DNA of 38,465 bases from Candidatus Binataceae bacterium (GCA_035508495.1 DATJMX010000031.1:1-38465), one strand, 5' to 3'. Shown: positions 23,356 through 32,499, counted from the stretch's first letter. Program-made: numbers and translations. Notes: generated from the sequence alone by a model not told the origin.

Positions 23356-23384
23356 TTGACACAGTGTCGGTAACGGTTTAAGCA
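23356..23384 (+). promoter_or_regulatory. Candidate promoter with GACACAGTGTC palindrome for the molybdenum hydroxylase operon
   Basis: TTGACA (23356-23361) is a consensus -35; TAAGCA at 23379-23384 is a weak -10 at 17 bases. GACACAGTGTC (23358-23368) is a perfect palindrome with a central A and overlaps the -35, a good position for a repressor. The operon starts at 23414 and the MBL gene diverges at 23255. Confidence 0.5.
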
Positions 23385-23413
23385 GGTGGAACGCCAATGA
23401 TTCGGGATTTGAG

Positions 23414-24289
23414 TTGAAGCCGGCTCTATTCAATTACGCGGCGCCAGAAAAGCTCGACGATGCGCTGGCACTGCTCGCGCAGAGCACCGACGCGAAACTG
23501 CTCGCGGGCGGGCAGAGCCTGGTGCCGATGATGAATCTGCGGCTCGCGCAGCCCGCCGCGCTGCTCGATTTGAACCGTATCGCAGCTCTCGCGGAGATTT
23601 CGATCACCGCGCAAGAGATCCGGATCGGCGCCATGACGCGGCATCGCGCGATCGAAACTTCGGCGGACCTCCGTGCGGCGATGCCGATTCTGCCGCGTGT
23701 GGCGTCCGAAATTGGCCACCTCGCCATTCGTAATCGCGGCACGATCGGCGGCTCGCTCGTGCATGCCGATCCCGCCGCAGAGTGGCTGCTCGCGGCAGTC
23801 GCGCTCGACGCTTCGATCGTGATGCGCTCGACGCGGGACGAGCGGGTCGTGCCCGCGCGGGACTTCTTCGTCGCACCGATGACCACGGCAATCGATGCGG
23901 ATGAAATTCTCACCGAGATCAGATTTCCGCGCCCCGCGGGCCGTGTGGTGTATGGCTTCGCCGAGATGTGCCGGCGGCATGGCGACTTCGCGATCGCGGC
24001 GGCGCTGAGTCGCGCAGTGTTCGATGCATCTGGGCGGCTTGCGAAAATTCAACTGTGCATCGGCGCCGCGCATCCCGTGCCGCTGATGGTGACAGGGCTC
24101 GACTCTTTGATTCGAAATCGCCAGCAAGATGATCTGCGTAGTGCGGCGCGGATGGCTTCGGAAGCCGTCGAGCCGAGCTCTGACATTCACGCTTCGGAGG
24201 ATTTCCGCCGCCGTATTACGCAGACGCTAGCGTATCGCGCACTCGCTGAATGCCTCGCGGAGACCGAAGGAGCGCGTCGGCATGCCTGA
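23414..24289 (+). CDS. Molybdenum hydroxylase FAD-binding (medium) subunit
   Basis: A 291-residue subunit of a xanthine dehydrogenase/CO dehydrogenase-family enzyme; it carries FAD and passes electrons from the iron-sulfur subunit. The FAD pyrophosphate loops are LLAGGQSLVPMMNLRLAQP (about 30-48) and the TIGGSLVHADPAAEW region (about 111-125). The C-terminal domain contains GFAEMCRRHGDFAIAAA. The start is a TTG at 23414, giving the normal family N-terminus MKPALFNYAAPEKLDDALALL; an ATG at 23397 is in another frame and stops at once. It overlaps the next gene by eight bases and begins a five-gene operon. Confidence 0.94.
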   Translation: MKPALFNYAAPEKLDDALALLAQSTDAKLLAGGQSLVPMMNLRLAQPAALLDLNRIAALAEISITAQEIRIGAMTRHRAIETSADLRAAMPILPRVASEIGHLAIRNRGTIGGSLVHADPAAEWLLAAVALDASIVMRSTRDERVVPARDFFVAPMTTAIDADEILTEIRFPRPAGRVVYGFAEMCRRHGDFAIAAALSRAVFDASGRLAKIQLCIGAAHPVPLMVTGLDSLIRNRQQDDLRSAARMASEAVEPSSDIHASEDFRRRITQTLAYRALAECLAETEGARRHA

Positions 24290-24782
24290 CCTCGAGTTCC
24301 GCGATCGGATCGCGATCAAGCTCCGCGTCAACGGGCGCGAGTTCGAACGCGAGACGAGCCCGCGCAAGCTGCTCGCGGATTTCATCCGCGACGACCTCGG
24401 CCTGACTGCGACGCACCTCGGGTGCGAGCACGGCGTGTGCGGCGCCTGCACCGTGATTGTGGATGGGCAAAGTCTCCGCTCGTGCCTGATGTTCGCGGCG
24501 CAGGCTGATGGCGCCGATATCCTGACCGCCGAGGGCCTCGCGCGCGGCGCCGAGCTGCATCCGTTGCAGCAGGCGTTCCACGAATGCCACGCGTTGCAAT
24601 GCGGCTTCTGCACGCCGGGATTCTTGATGACGGCGTACGAGTTGATCGCAAGCGGCGCGCCCCTCGACGAAGCGGCCGTGCGCGCGGCGCTCTCCGGGAA
24701 TCTCTGCCGATGCACCGGCTATGCGAATGTCGTCGCGGCCGTGATGCAGGCGATGGGCACGCGAGGCAGCGGTGGCGAGTAG
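24282..24782 (+). CDS. Molybdenum hydroxylase [2Fe-2S] (small) subunit
   Basis: A 166-residue subunit with two [2Fe-2S] clusters. The ferredoxin-like first cluster uses Cys48, Cys53, Cys56 and Cys68 (GCEHGVCGACTVIVDG...SCL). The helical-domain second cluster uses Cys107, Cys110, Cys142 and Cys144 (QCGFCTPG and LCRCTGY). All eight ligands are present, so the chain from molybdopterin to FAD is intact. The N-terminal KLRVNGREFERETSPRKLLADFIRDD is typical. It starts inside the end of the FAD-subunit gene and overlaps the large-subunit start by eleven bases, so the three subunits are made in step. Confidence 0.96.
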   Translation: MPDLEFRDRIAIKLRVNGREFERETSPRKLLADFIRDDLGLTATHLGCEHGVCGACTVIVDGQSLRSCLMFAAQADGADILTAEGLARGAELHPLQQAFHECHALQCGFCTPGFLMTAYELIASGAPLDEAAVRAALSGNLCRCTGYANVVAAVMQAMGTRGSGGE

Positions 24783-27171
24783 CGCGGCATCTCCCCTCGG
24801 CACCGGCAAACTCGTCGGCGCGTCCGTCCTCCGCGTCGAGGATCGCCGCGCGCTCATGGGCAAAAGCCAGTTCGTCGATGACGTGCGGCTGCCCGGCACG
24901 CTCGCGATCGCATTCGTGCGCAGCCCGTACGCTCACGCGCGGATCCTGCGAGTCGACGCCACCACGGCGCGCGCGCATCCCGGCGTTCACAAGGTGTTTA
25001 CCGCCGAAGAACTCGAAGGCAGCGCTGCCGTGATGCGCGTCGAATGGGATCCCGCTTCGCGCTCGCCGCAGCATAAGACCTGCGAATGGCCGGTGCTGGC
25101 ACGCGATAAAGTGCGCTTCGTTGGCGAAGCGGTGGCCGCGATCGTCGCCGATGATCGCTATGTCGCCGAAGACGCGGCGGAACTCGTCGAGATTGACTAC
25201 GAACCGCTGGAGCCTGTCGTCGATATGGAGCGCGCGCTCGATGCGGCTTCGCCGCTCGTGCACGACGAATGGGGCGACAACGTGCTGGTCGCGGTCAAGG
25301 CGGAGTTCGGCGATGTCGCGCGCGCCTTCGCCGAGGCCGACGTCGTGATCGCCGAGCGCTTCACGACCGGACGCCATACGGCCTTGCCAATGGAAGGCCG
25401 CGCGTGTCTTGCAATCTACGAGCCTGCCAGCGGGCAGCTTACTTTCTGGTCGTCGTCGCAGATCCCGCACGTGCTGCGAACGCATCTGGCGCAGATTCTT
25501 GATTTCCCTGAGCACCGCCTGCGCGTGATCGCGCCCGACGTCGGCGGCGGCTTCGGCCTCAAGGCTCATGTCTTTCCCGAAGAAGTCGTGACCGCGTATG
25601 CCTCGCGTGCGCTCGGATGCACGGTCAAGTGGATCGAAGACCGGCGCGAGAGTCTCATCGCCTCGCTCCACGCCAAGCATCAGGTTGTTAACGTCGAGTT
25701 AGCGCTGCGCGGCGACGGCACAATGCTCGCGATGCGCTCGCGATGCCTCAGCGACATCGGCGCTTATACCGAGCATCCGTGGAGCTCCGGTCTCGAGGCG
25801 GGCGTGACGGCGTCCGCGATGCCGGGGCCGTACAGGATCGCGGCTTACGGTTTTGAAGCCATCTCGATCGCGACCAACAAAACGACAATCGGCGCATATC
25901 GCGGCGTCGGCATGCCCTCCGCAGTATTTGCGATGGAGCGCATGGTGGATCTCGCCGCCCATCGGCTCGCGCTCGATCCGGCCGAGCTGCGGCGCCGCAA
26001 CATGATCCGCAGGGAAGATCATCCATACACCAACGTGCTCGGCTTCCAGGTCGAAAGCGGCAGCCATCAGGAGTCGCTGGCCAAAGCGCTCGCGATGATC
26101 GGCTACCAGAACTTTCGTGTGCAGCAGAAGGCCGCGCGCGCCGCGGGACGCATGATCGGCCTCGGCATCGCGTCGTATATCGAGACCACGGCGCCCGGCA
26201 CCGCTGGATGGCTCGCGATGGGTCTGCGCATGGCGGGCTACGAAACCGCGACGGTCAGGATGGATCGCGCGGGCAAGGTGACGGTGCTGGTCGGAACGCA
26301 TTCGCACGGCCAGAGTCACGAGACCACGTTCGCGCAGATCGCGGCGGATCAGCTCGGCGTCGCGCTCGAGGACGTACGCGTGGTGTTCGGCGATACCGAG
26401 GCGGTGCCGTACGGCTGGGGCACGGGCGGCAGCCGCAGCGCGGTGGTCGGCGGCGGCGCGACGATGAAAGCCTCGGCAGCAGTGCGCGAGAAGATTTTGC
26501 GCATCGCGTCGCGCCGCGGTGAGATTCCGCCGGGCGAGCTCGATCTCGCTAGTGGCTTTGTCGTACGGCGTGCCGACGGAGCTGCGCTCGCGCCGATCGC
26601 CGAGATCGCGCGTCAGGCGTATCTGCCCGCTGGCGCGGACTTCCAGCGCGAGGAGCCGGGCCTCGAAACGACGGCCTCGTACGAGCCGCCGCTCATGACC
26701 CACGCGAACTCGACCCATATCGCGACAGTCGAAATCGATTCGGGCACGGGCCAAATCAAAATTCTGCGCTACGTCGTAGTCGAGGACTGCGGGCGAATTA
26801 TCAATCCGATGGTGGTTGACGGCCAGATCCAGGGCGGCGTCGCGCAGGGGATCGGCACCGCGATGCTCGAGCAGATTGTTTACGACGACAACGGCCAGGT
26901 GCTGACCGGCACGTTGATGGATTATCTTGCCCCGACGGCGACCGATGTGCCGCGGGTCGAGATCGCGCATATCGAATCGCCGTCGCCGTTCACGCTCGGC
27001 GGTTTCAAGGGCATGGGCGAAGGCGGCGCGATCGCACCGGGCGCGGCGATCTCCAACGCCGTCGCCGACGCGATCTCGGCTCAGGGCGCGAGCGTTACCG
27101 ACATTCCGCTCACGCCGGAACGCGTGTTGTCGATCATCGATCAATCAAGAAGCAAGGATTCCGCGCGCTGA
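24772..27171 (+). CDS. Molybdenum hydroxylase molybdopterin-binding (large) subunit
   Basis: A 799-residue subunit with the molybdopterin-cytosine dinucleotide active site. N-terminal domain 1 begins VGASVLRVEDRRALMGKSQFVDDV; the second domain contains APDVGGGFGLKAHVFPEE; the active-site loop is GAYRGVG (374-380); the base Glu is in GMGEGGAIAPG (about Glu750). CO dehydrogenases carry a copper-binding Cys in the AYRCSFR loop; here that position is Gly, so this is not a CO dehydrogenase. It probably hydroxylates an N-heterocycle, aldehyde or similar compound. The GTG at 24772 overlaps the small-subunit gene. The next two genes are a SnoaL-like protein and a luciferase-like oxidoreductase, so the operon probably encodes a degradation pathway. 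Confidence 0.94.
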   Translation: MASSAASPLGTGKLVGASVLRVEDRRALMGKSQFVDDVRLPGTLAIAFVRSPYAHARILRVDATTARAHPGVHKVFTAEELEGSAAVMRVEWDPASRSPQHKTCEWPVLARDKVRFVGEAVAAIVADDRYVAEDAAELVEIDYEPLEPVVDMERALDAASPLVHDEWGDNVLVAVKAEFGDVARAFAEADVVIAERFTTGRHTALPMEGRACLAIYEPASGQLTFWSSSQIPHVLRTHLAQILDFPEHRLRVIAPDVGGGFGLKAHVFPEEVVTAYASRALGCTVKWIEDRRESLIASLHAKHQVVNVELALRGDGTMLAMRSRCLSDIGAYTEHPWSSGLEAGVTASAMPGPYRIAAYGFEAISIATNKTTIGAYRGVGMPSAVFAMERMVDLAAHRLALDPAELRRRNMIRREDHPYTNVLGFQVESGSHQESLAKALAMIGYQNFRVQQKAARAAGRMIGLGIASYIETTAPGTAGWLAMGLRMAGYETATVRMDRAGKVTVLVGTHSHGQSHETTFAQIAADQLGVALEDVRVVFGDTEAVPYGWGTGGSRSAVVGGGATMKASAAVREKILRIASRRGEIPPGELDLASGFVVRRADGAALAPIAEIARQAYLPAGADFQREEPGLETTASYEPPLMTHANSTHIATVEIDSGTGQIKILRYVVVEDCGRIINPMVVDGQIQGGVAQGIGTAMLEQIVYDDNGQVLTGTLMDYLAPTATDVPRVEIAHIESPSPFTLGGFKGMGEGGAIAPGAAISNAVADAISAQGASVTDIPLTPERVLSIIDQSRSKDSAR

Positions 27172-27197
27172 CGATCGCGTGCGGCAGGAGGTTTTCG

Positions 27198-27680
27198 GTG
27201 GCTAACGAAAATATCGAACAGGATCGCAAGGAGATTTTGCGCCTGCACAACATCTGGATGCGCGCGAACGTGGGCTTCGATCTCGACGGGATGCGCGAGG
27301 CGTTCGTGGGCGGCGATCGCTTCCAGGGCTTCAACCTCAACGGCCACACCTACGCTCAGCGCGCCGAGTGGGAGCGGCTTTGGACTCATCTGCGCGGCGT
27401 GATGGAAATCCTGCCGGCGACTGACGAAAAGATCCTGCGCCTCGAGGTCCGCGGCGATGCGGCGTGGCTCGCCTTCGAGAGCGTGATCCCGGTGCGTGCG
27501 ATAGCAGGCGCGCAGGCGAAATCATCCGGGATCGAGCTGCCAACCGACACGGTGTCGATAAAGTTCCGCGGCAGCGAAGTGTTCGTGCGCGAAGACGATG
27601 GCGGCAAGCCCGCCTGGAAGATGTGGCATTGCCATTTCTCGCCGTGCGCGCCGGCCAATGAACCGCGGCCCGGATTCTGA
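27198..27680 (+). CDS. SnoaL/NTF2-like protein
   Basis: A 160-residue single-domain protein of the NTF2-like cone fold. It has the usual start helix EILRLHNIWMRANVGFDLDGMREAF, a DRFQGFNLNGHTYAQRAEWERLW middle, and C-terminal strands with DTVSIKFRGSEVFVRE and WKMWHCHFSP. Members are ketosteroid-isomerase-like enzymes or binding proteins; the catalytic residues are not clear from the sequence. GTG at 27198 has AGGAGG at 27186-27191. It lies 26 bases after the molybdenum hydroxylase large subunit and two bases before the luciferase-like gene, so it belongs to the same operon and may process its substrate or product. Confidence 0.82.
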   Translation: MANENIEQDRKEILRLHNIWMRANVGFDLDGMREAFVGGDRFQGFNLNGHTYAQRAEWERLWTHLRGVMEILPATDEKILRLEVRGDAAWLAFESVIPVRAIAGAQAKSSGIELPTDTVSIKFRGSEVFVREDDGGKPAWKMWHCHFSPCAPANEPRPGF

Positions 27681-27682
27681 TC

Positions 27683-28687
27683 ATGCCGCGCACGGAGTTC
27701 GCGATCGGATTCGAGAACGCAACGGTGCAGCAATTCGTCGAGGCAGCGCGCCTCGTCGAGGAACTCGGCTTCAGCACGTTCTGGATTCCAGAGGATTATT
27801 TCTATCGCGGCGCATTCACGATCGCGGCGGCGATCGCGAGCGCGACCACGTCGCTCAAGATCGGGATCGGCGTGCTCAATCCATTCACGCGGCATCCGGC
27901 GCTGATCGCGATGGAGTTCGCCGCGCTCGACGAGTTGGCACAGGGCCGCGCGATCCTCGGGATCGGCGCGGGCGTGAGAGCGTGGATCGAAATCAACCTG
28001 CGCCTCGATTACAAAGGCGCGTCGCGCGCGATTCGTGAAAGTGTCGAGGTGATTCGCGCGATGATGCGCGGTGACAAAGTCGACTACGAGGGCCGTCATG
28101 TCCGCACCAGCGGCGTGAAGCTGAACTTCAGTCCTCTGCGCAAGGAGATCCCGATTCATCTGGGCGTACTTGGACCTCGCAACCTGGCGCTGGCGGGCGA
28201 GATCGCCGACGGCGTGCTGCTCAGCGCGATGCTCTCGCCCGCGTACATCCGCTTTGCGCGCGAGGCGATCGCACGCGGACGCGGCCCGCGCGGCGCCAGC
28301 GATTTTCCGGTCGCAGGCTATATCCTGTCGTCGATTGGCGAGGATGACCGGGCTGCGCGCGACGCGATCAAGCCCCTGCTCGCAGGACTGATCGGCCTGA
28401 TGGCAGGAGAGCCGAAAAATCCGCTGTTTGCGACGGCGGGTCTCGATCCTGATCTCGTCGTCGCGATTGGCGCGCGCCTGGCAAACGGCGAGATGCCGGT
28501 CGAAATGATCTCGGACTGGATCGTCGACACGTTTGCGATCGCGGGTAGTCCCGAGCGATGCCGCGAGAACCTGGCGCGGCTGTTCGACGCCGGCCTGACC
28601 TCGCCGGTATTCTTCGAGATTCCCGGCGTGCCGCACCAGCGCACGATCGGCGACGTGCATCGCCACCTGCTGTCGCGCTTGCTGTAA
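27683..28687 (+). CDS. Luciferase-like (LLM class) flavin/F420-dependent oxidoreductase
   Basis: A 334-residue member of the bacterial luciferase superfamily. The N-terminus is EFAIGFENATVQQFVEAARLVEELGFSTFWIPEDYFYRG, followed by TSLKIGIGVLNPFTRHPALIAMEFAALDELAQGR and AILGIGAGVRAWIEINL, then EIPIHLGVLGPRNLALAGEIADGVLLSAM. The arrangement matches F420-dependent reductases, e.g. of the methylenetetrahydromethanopterin-reductase-like type, but the cofactor could be FMN. It begins two bases after the SnoaL-like gene and closes the five-gene operon with the molybdenum hydroxylase, which suggests sequential oxidation and reduction of one ring compound. It is only distantly related to the oxidoreductase at 17906-18958. 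Confidence 0.9.
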   Translation: MPRTEFAIGFENATVQQFVEAARLVEELGFSTFWIPEDYFYRGAFTIAAAIASATTSLKIGIGVLNPFTRHPALIAMEFAALDELAQGRAILGIGAGVRAWIEINLRLDYKGASRAIRESVEVIRAMMRGDKVDYEGRHVRTSGVKLNFSPLRKEIPIHLGVLGPRNLALAGEIADGVLLSAMLSPAYIRFAREAIARGRGPRGASDFPVAGYILSSIGEDDRAARDAIKPLLAGLIGLMAGEPKNPLFATAGLDPDLVVAIGARLANGEMPVEMISDWIVDTFAIAGSPERCRENLARLFDAGLTSPVFFEIPGVPHQRTIGDVHRHLLSRLL

Positions 28688-28909
28688 CCGACGCGCCGCC
28701 AAAATTTCGACGTTGAATTACGACGAAGAGATGCCGTGCGCTCTCTGAATCGACGCCAACCTTTTTGTCATCGCAACGCCTGTTCATCATTCGACTAGCC
28801 CACGTGTGACCTGGCCGCCGTCAGGTATCAGCCTCTCGCTCCCACCAGACGATCGGTGCTTCGGCATACCTTTTGCTGAACGAGACGATGGTCAAAAAAG
28901 GGAGGGGTT

Positions 28910-30799
28910 ATGTCGACCAAACTCGGTTCTTCGAGTCGGGCGTGGATCGGATTCGCGCCAGTCGCGCTGGCCGGACTGTTCGTCGCTATCATTCTGATAT
29001 CTGCCGGATGCGGGGGCAGCAGCGGCGGACCGCCACCGTCTGTCACCACAGCTACCGCAACGCCAACCGTTACGCCGACTGCGACGCCAACTCCGGTTGC
29101 TAGTCTGGACAAAACCCAGATGGCCAACGCCGCGCCGGATGAATGTTTCTACGGCGTCGGAGATCCCAACAATCTTTACCCTGCGGTGAACGTTTGTCCG
29201 CCGCCGTCGATGAGCAACCAACTCAAGATCAACCAGCTTCAGACGACGCCGCCAACGACGCCCAACAAAGTAAATGAATCGTACGTATGGGGTCTCACTG
29301 AAGCGGGAACCACGCTTTGGCTCGGCACTTCGCAGAACACTTTGTGTCTGGTTATCGGAAACTTGCTCAGCGCGGTCGCCCTGCCGCTGGATCCAATTGA
29401 GACCGATTCGTACGTTTGTGAATTCGGCGACAGCGTTTATGGCACCGCGCACATGTTGCCGGCAGCGATCGCTGACACTCGTCCACCAGGAATTTTCACC
29501 TTCGATACTACGACCAGCACGCTTACCGACGTGACGCCGTCTGATCCCTTGATCGCTAACACGGTGGGCCTGCGCTCAGCGGGAAATCTGGGTGGCGTTG
29601 CATTCCTGGCCGGACAGTCGCTCACCGGCGGAATCAACATGTTCGCGTTCAACGCCACGACCGACGCATATATCGGATCGCAAAATTTCCCGCAGTACAG
29701 CGATATCCGCTCGTGGGTGGTGCTCGGCACGCAGCTCTACGCCGGTGTGCAGAACACCGCCACCCGTACGGGCAGCGTGTTGAAGTGGACAGGGACAGTG
29801 GCGCTTCCTTTCCAGTTCGTGGACGTCGGCGATATTGACAATGAAGCCGCCAACCTCGCGGCTCACCAGGGGCGTATCTTCGTCACCACGTGGACCGGTT
29901 TCGGAACCGGCACCACTACCAACTACGCCGGATTGTGGATGAGCCCTGTCGCTGCCGTCGGCGGTCTGACCAATGCGGACGCCGCCAATTGGCAGGAGCT
30001 GTGGAAGGTTAACTTCTACGATCCCGACGGGGTCACGGCGCACACCGTCGTCGGCGGCGCGCTCGCCTCGTTCGATGGATTCCTTTATTGGGGCACCCTG
30101 CAGGTGCCGTTGAGCGGCGTCGCGGAGCACTACCAGGCCTTTCCGCCGCCGAGCTTCCCGCCCATTCCGAGCGACTTCGCAATGGCGATTCTCGGCACGC
30201 AGCGACCGATTGCGATTTTCCGATGCTGCGGCACCACGCTTACGGACGTCGATCCGCAGCCCGCAACCGAACTCCTCTATGGCGATGCCGAGCTGCCCGT
30301 CTACGGCGGCGGGCAGTGGTTCCTCGTTCCGAACAATATGGGAGGGAATCCTGGCGAGTATGGTCCCGCCGGCTTCGGCAATGTGTTCAACGCGTACACG
30401 TGGTCGATGGCTACCTTCAACAACAATCTTTACATCGGGACATTCGATTGGAGCATCGTCATTGCGACCTTGGCTGACAGTGTCACGGCCGAAACCGGCA
30501 TCCGAGCGTTGCAGACCGGACCGAACACTGTGCAGTCGCTGTCCAACTTCTTCAACAACGGTTTCTTCGCCAATAACATCGCGATCTACGCGCCGGGCGC
30601 CGACATCTGGCGCTTCCAGGACGACACCAGTCCTGCGGTTGCCGAAACACTCGATGGATTGGGCAATCCGTTCAATTACGGCATTCGCACCATGGTCGCT
30701 GATGCGAACGCGCTCTGGATGGGAACCGCGAATCCGTTCAACCTCGAGATTCCTGACGGCGGTTGGGAGTTGTGGCAGGGCGTTCCTATCACTCCTTGA
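28910..30799 (+). CDS. Large secreted lipoprotein, probable beta-propeller-like domain
   Basis: A 629-residue lipoprotein that I do not recognise as a named family. The N-terminal signal ends in SAGC (Cys34, lipidated), followed by GGSSGG and a Thr/Pro-rich linker (about 42-65: TATPTVTPTATPTP). The rest is repetitive beta-sheet sequence with Trp and Gly-rich turns (TLWLGTSQN, LYAGVQNT, LYIGTFDWS, ALWMGTANPF), about 40-60 residues apart, as in beta-propellers or two-component-sensor-like blades. It has several Cys near the start and in IFRCCGTTL. It is probably anchored in the outer membrane facing the surface. Ribosome site GGGAGGGG precedes the ATG. It is monocistronic, with a strong hairpin after the stop. 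Confidence 0.8.
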   Translation: MSTKLGSSSRAWIGFAPVALAGLFVAIILISAGCGGSSGGPPPSVTTATATPTVTPTATPTPVASLDKTQMANAAPDECFYGVGDPNNLYPAVNVCPPPSMSNQLKINQLQTTPPTTPNKVNESYVWGLTEAGTTLWLGTSQNTLCLVIGNLLSAVALPLDPIETDSYVCEFGDSVYGTAHMLPAAIADTRPPGIFTFDTTTSTLTDVTPSDPLIANTVGLRSAGNLGGVAFLAGQSLTGGINMFAFNATTDAYIGSQNFPQYSDIRSWVVLGTQLYAGVQNTATRTGSVLKWTGTVALPFQFVDVGDIDNEAANLAAHQGRIFVTTWTGFGTGTTTNYAGLWMSPVAAVGGLTNADAANWQELWKVNFYDPDGVTAHTVVGGALASFDGFLYWGTLQVPLSGVAEHYQAFPPPSFPPIPSDFAMAILGTQRPIAIFRCCGTTLTDVDPQPATELLYGDAELPVYGGGQWFLVPNNMGGNPGEYGPAGFGNVFNAYTWSMATFNNNLYIGTFDWSIVIATLADSVTAETGIRALQTGPNTVQSLSNFFNNGFFANNIAIYAPGADIWRFQDDTSPAVAETLDGLGNPFNYGIRTMVADANALWMGTANPFNLEIPDGGWELWQGVPITP

Positions 30800-30813
30800 T
30801 GCGATCCTGAAAA

Positions 30814-30844
30814 GCGCGGGAGCCGCTTCGTCCGGCTCCCGCGC
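30814..30844 (+). terminator. Perfect 12-bp hairpin after the lipoprotein gene
   Basis: GCGCGGGAGCCG (30814-30825) pairs perfectly with CGGCTCCCGCGC (30833-30844) around a seven-base loop. It starts 14 bases after the stop codon. The downstream side has no T-tract, and an AAAA-type run precedes it. Confidence 0.65.
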
Positions 30845-30941
30845 TGCGCACTCAACCATCCATACTTCTGACTGGCTTCGTGGCCAAAGCGCGACGGGGA
30901 TGATATCGAACAAGTCATCAACGTTCGGAGGTCCCACGCGC

Positions 30942-32444
30942 ATGGCACTCGCGGCACCCACGCAGGAGCAGATCAAACGAATCGCCGAGCATAATCATCT
31001 GCATCTCTCGCCAGCGGAACTTAGTGCGCTCAGCTCGATCATGAGCGCGCAAATCGAAGTCCTCGAAAAGCTCGACTCCACGACAATTGCTCCGCTCGAT
31101 TCCTCCGCGCGATATCCCGATCGCAAGGTTACCTCCAAGCCCGATCGCAAGGACGACCCGCTGAACGCCATCGTCCTGCGATGCAGCGTCGAGGGCGCGC
31201 CGCATGGCAAGCTCAAAGGCAAGCGCATCGGCCTCAAGGACAGCGTGTGCGTGGCAGGACTTCCGGCGACCGGCGGCTCGGCGGTGCTGCAGGGTTTCGT
31301 GCCGGGAGTGGATGCGACGATCGTCACGCGGATGCTCGATGCAGGCGCCGAGATCGTCGCGGTCCTTAACATGGACGACTTTGCGCTATCGGGCGACGGA
31401 CGCACCAGCACTTACGGCCCGACCGGCAATCCGCATAATCCCGCCTATTGCTCGGGCGGATCGTCAAGCGGCTCGGGCGCTGCTCTCTACTACGACGGGA
31501 TCGACATGACGATCGGCACCGACCAGGGCGGCTCGATTCGGATTCCTTCGTCGTGGTGCGGCACGGTAGGAATCAAACCGACATATGGCCTGGTGCCCTA
31601 CTCCGGCGTGATGAGCATCGATCCGTCGCTCGACCATGTTGGTCCAATGGCGCGAACGACGCATGAAGTCGCGCTCTTGCTCGAGGTGATCGCCGGCAGC
31701 GATCCGCTCGACCAGCGCCAGCGCGGCAAGATCAGGGTTGAACCTTATGTCGACCTGCTCGAGCAGAGCGTCGCGGGCCTCAAGGTCGGCGTGGTGCGCG
31801 AGGGCTTCGAGCATCAGGGGGCTGAGGCCGACGTCAACGCGGCGGTGCGCAATTCGATTTCCGCGCTGGAGCGGCTCGGCATCGATGCGCGCGAGATCTC
31901 GATTCCGGAGCATCGCACCGCCGCCGATTGGCTCTTCGCGATCGTGCCCGAGGGCATGGCGATGCTTGCTCACAGCAAGTTGATGGGTACGCATCATCCA
32001 GGCGCATACATTTCTTCGCTGGGCGAGCATTTCGGCCAGGGCATGCTCGCGCGCGCCAACGACGAAGCGATCACGGTCAAGCTGATGCTGGTGCTCGGCG
32101 AGTACCTGCGCGAGCATTATCACAGCCGGCTTTACGCGAAGGCGCAGAACTATCGCGCGACACTGCGGGGGATTTACGACGCCGCGCTCAGCGAAGTGGA
32201 CGTGCTGGCGATGCCGACGACGCCGATGAAAGCCCGGCGCATCGACGATGCCACGCCCTACTCGATGATCACGAACACCGCGCCTTTCGATCTGACGGGG
32301 CATCCCTCGCTCAGCGTGCCATGCGCGAAATCGAACGGCCTGCCGGTCGGCCTCATGCTAACTGGCCGTCATTTCGAGGACTCGACGATCCTGCGCCTGG
32401 CGCACGCCTACGAAAAAAGTGTCGACTGGCAGAAGGTCAGCTGA
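30942..32444 (+). CDS. Amidase signature family amidohydrolase
   Basis: A 500-residue amidase of the Ser-cisSer-Lys type. The catalytic Lys is in IGLKDSV (about Lys99), the cis-Ser region is CSGGSSSGSGAA (about 170-181), and the nucleophile is Ser198 in TDQGGSIRIPSS. The following GTVGIKPTYGLVP and DHVGPMARTTHEVALLLEVIAGSD are also standard. It probably hydrolyses a carboxamide or urea-type amide; it is not part of a GatCAB set. The frame is open far upstream into the lipoprotein gene, but the ATG at 30942 has GGAGG at 30927-30931 and gives the usual start. It is followed by a flavin monooxygenase after 55 bases. Confidence 0.93.
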   Translation: MALAAPTQEQIKRIAEHNHLHLSPAELSALSSIMSAQIEVLEKLDSTTIAPLDSSARYPDRKVTSKPDRKDDPLNAIVLRCSVEGAPHGKLKGKRIGLKDSVCVAGLPATGGSAVLQGFVPGVDATIVTRMLDAGAEIVAVLNMDDFALSGDGRTSTYGPTGNPHNPAYCSGGSSSGSGAALYYDGIDMTIGTDQGGSIRIPSSWCGTVGIKPTYGLVPYSGVMSIDPSLDHVGPMARTTHEVALLLEVIAGSDPLDQRQRGKIRVEPYVDLLEQSVAGLKVGVVREGFEHQGAEADVNAAVRNSISALERLGIDAREISIPEHRTAADWLFAIVPEGMAMLAHSKLMGTHHPGAYISSLGEHFGQGMLARANDEAITVKLMLVLGEYLREHYHSRLYAKAQNYRATLRGIYDAALSEVDVLAMPTTPMKARRIDDATPYSMITNTAPFDLTGHPSLSVPCAKSNGLPVGLMLTGRHFEDSTILRLAHAYEKSVDWQKVS

Positions 32445-32499
32445 TCGGCATTGTCAACTTGCTTGACCTGCCCGGAATGAGCGACAGTTGAGTTCTCAA

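Noticed and set aside
24772..27171. Large subunit as CO dehydrogenase CoxL
   Set aside because: The copper-binding Cys loop of CoxL is missing (GAYRGVG instead).
30210..30941. Long N-terminal extension of the amidase frame
   Set aside because: It lies wholly inside the lipoprotein gene in another frame up to 30799; the composition is that of an antisense/shifted frame, and a ribosome site supports the start at 30942.
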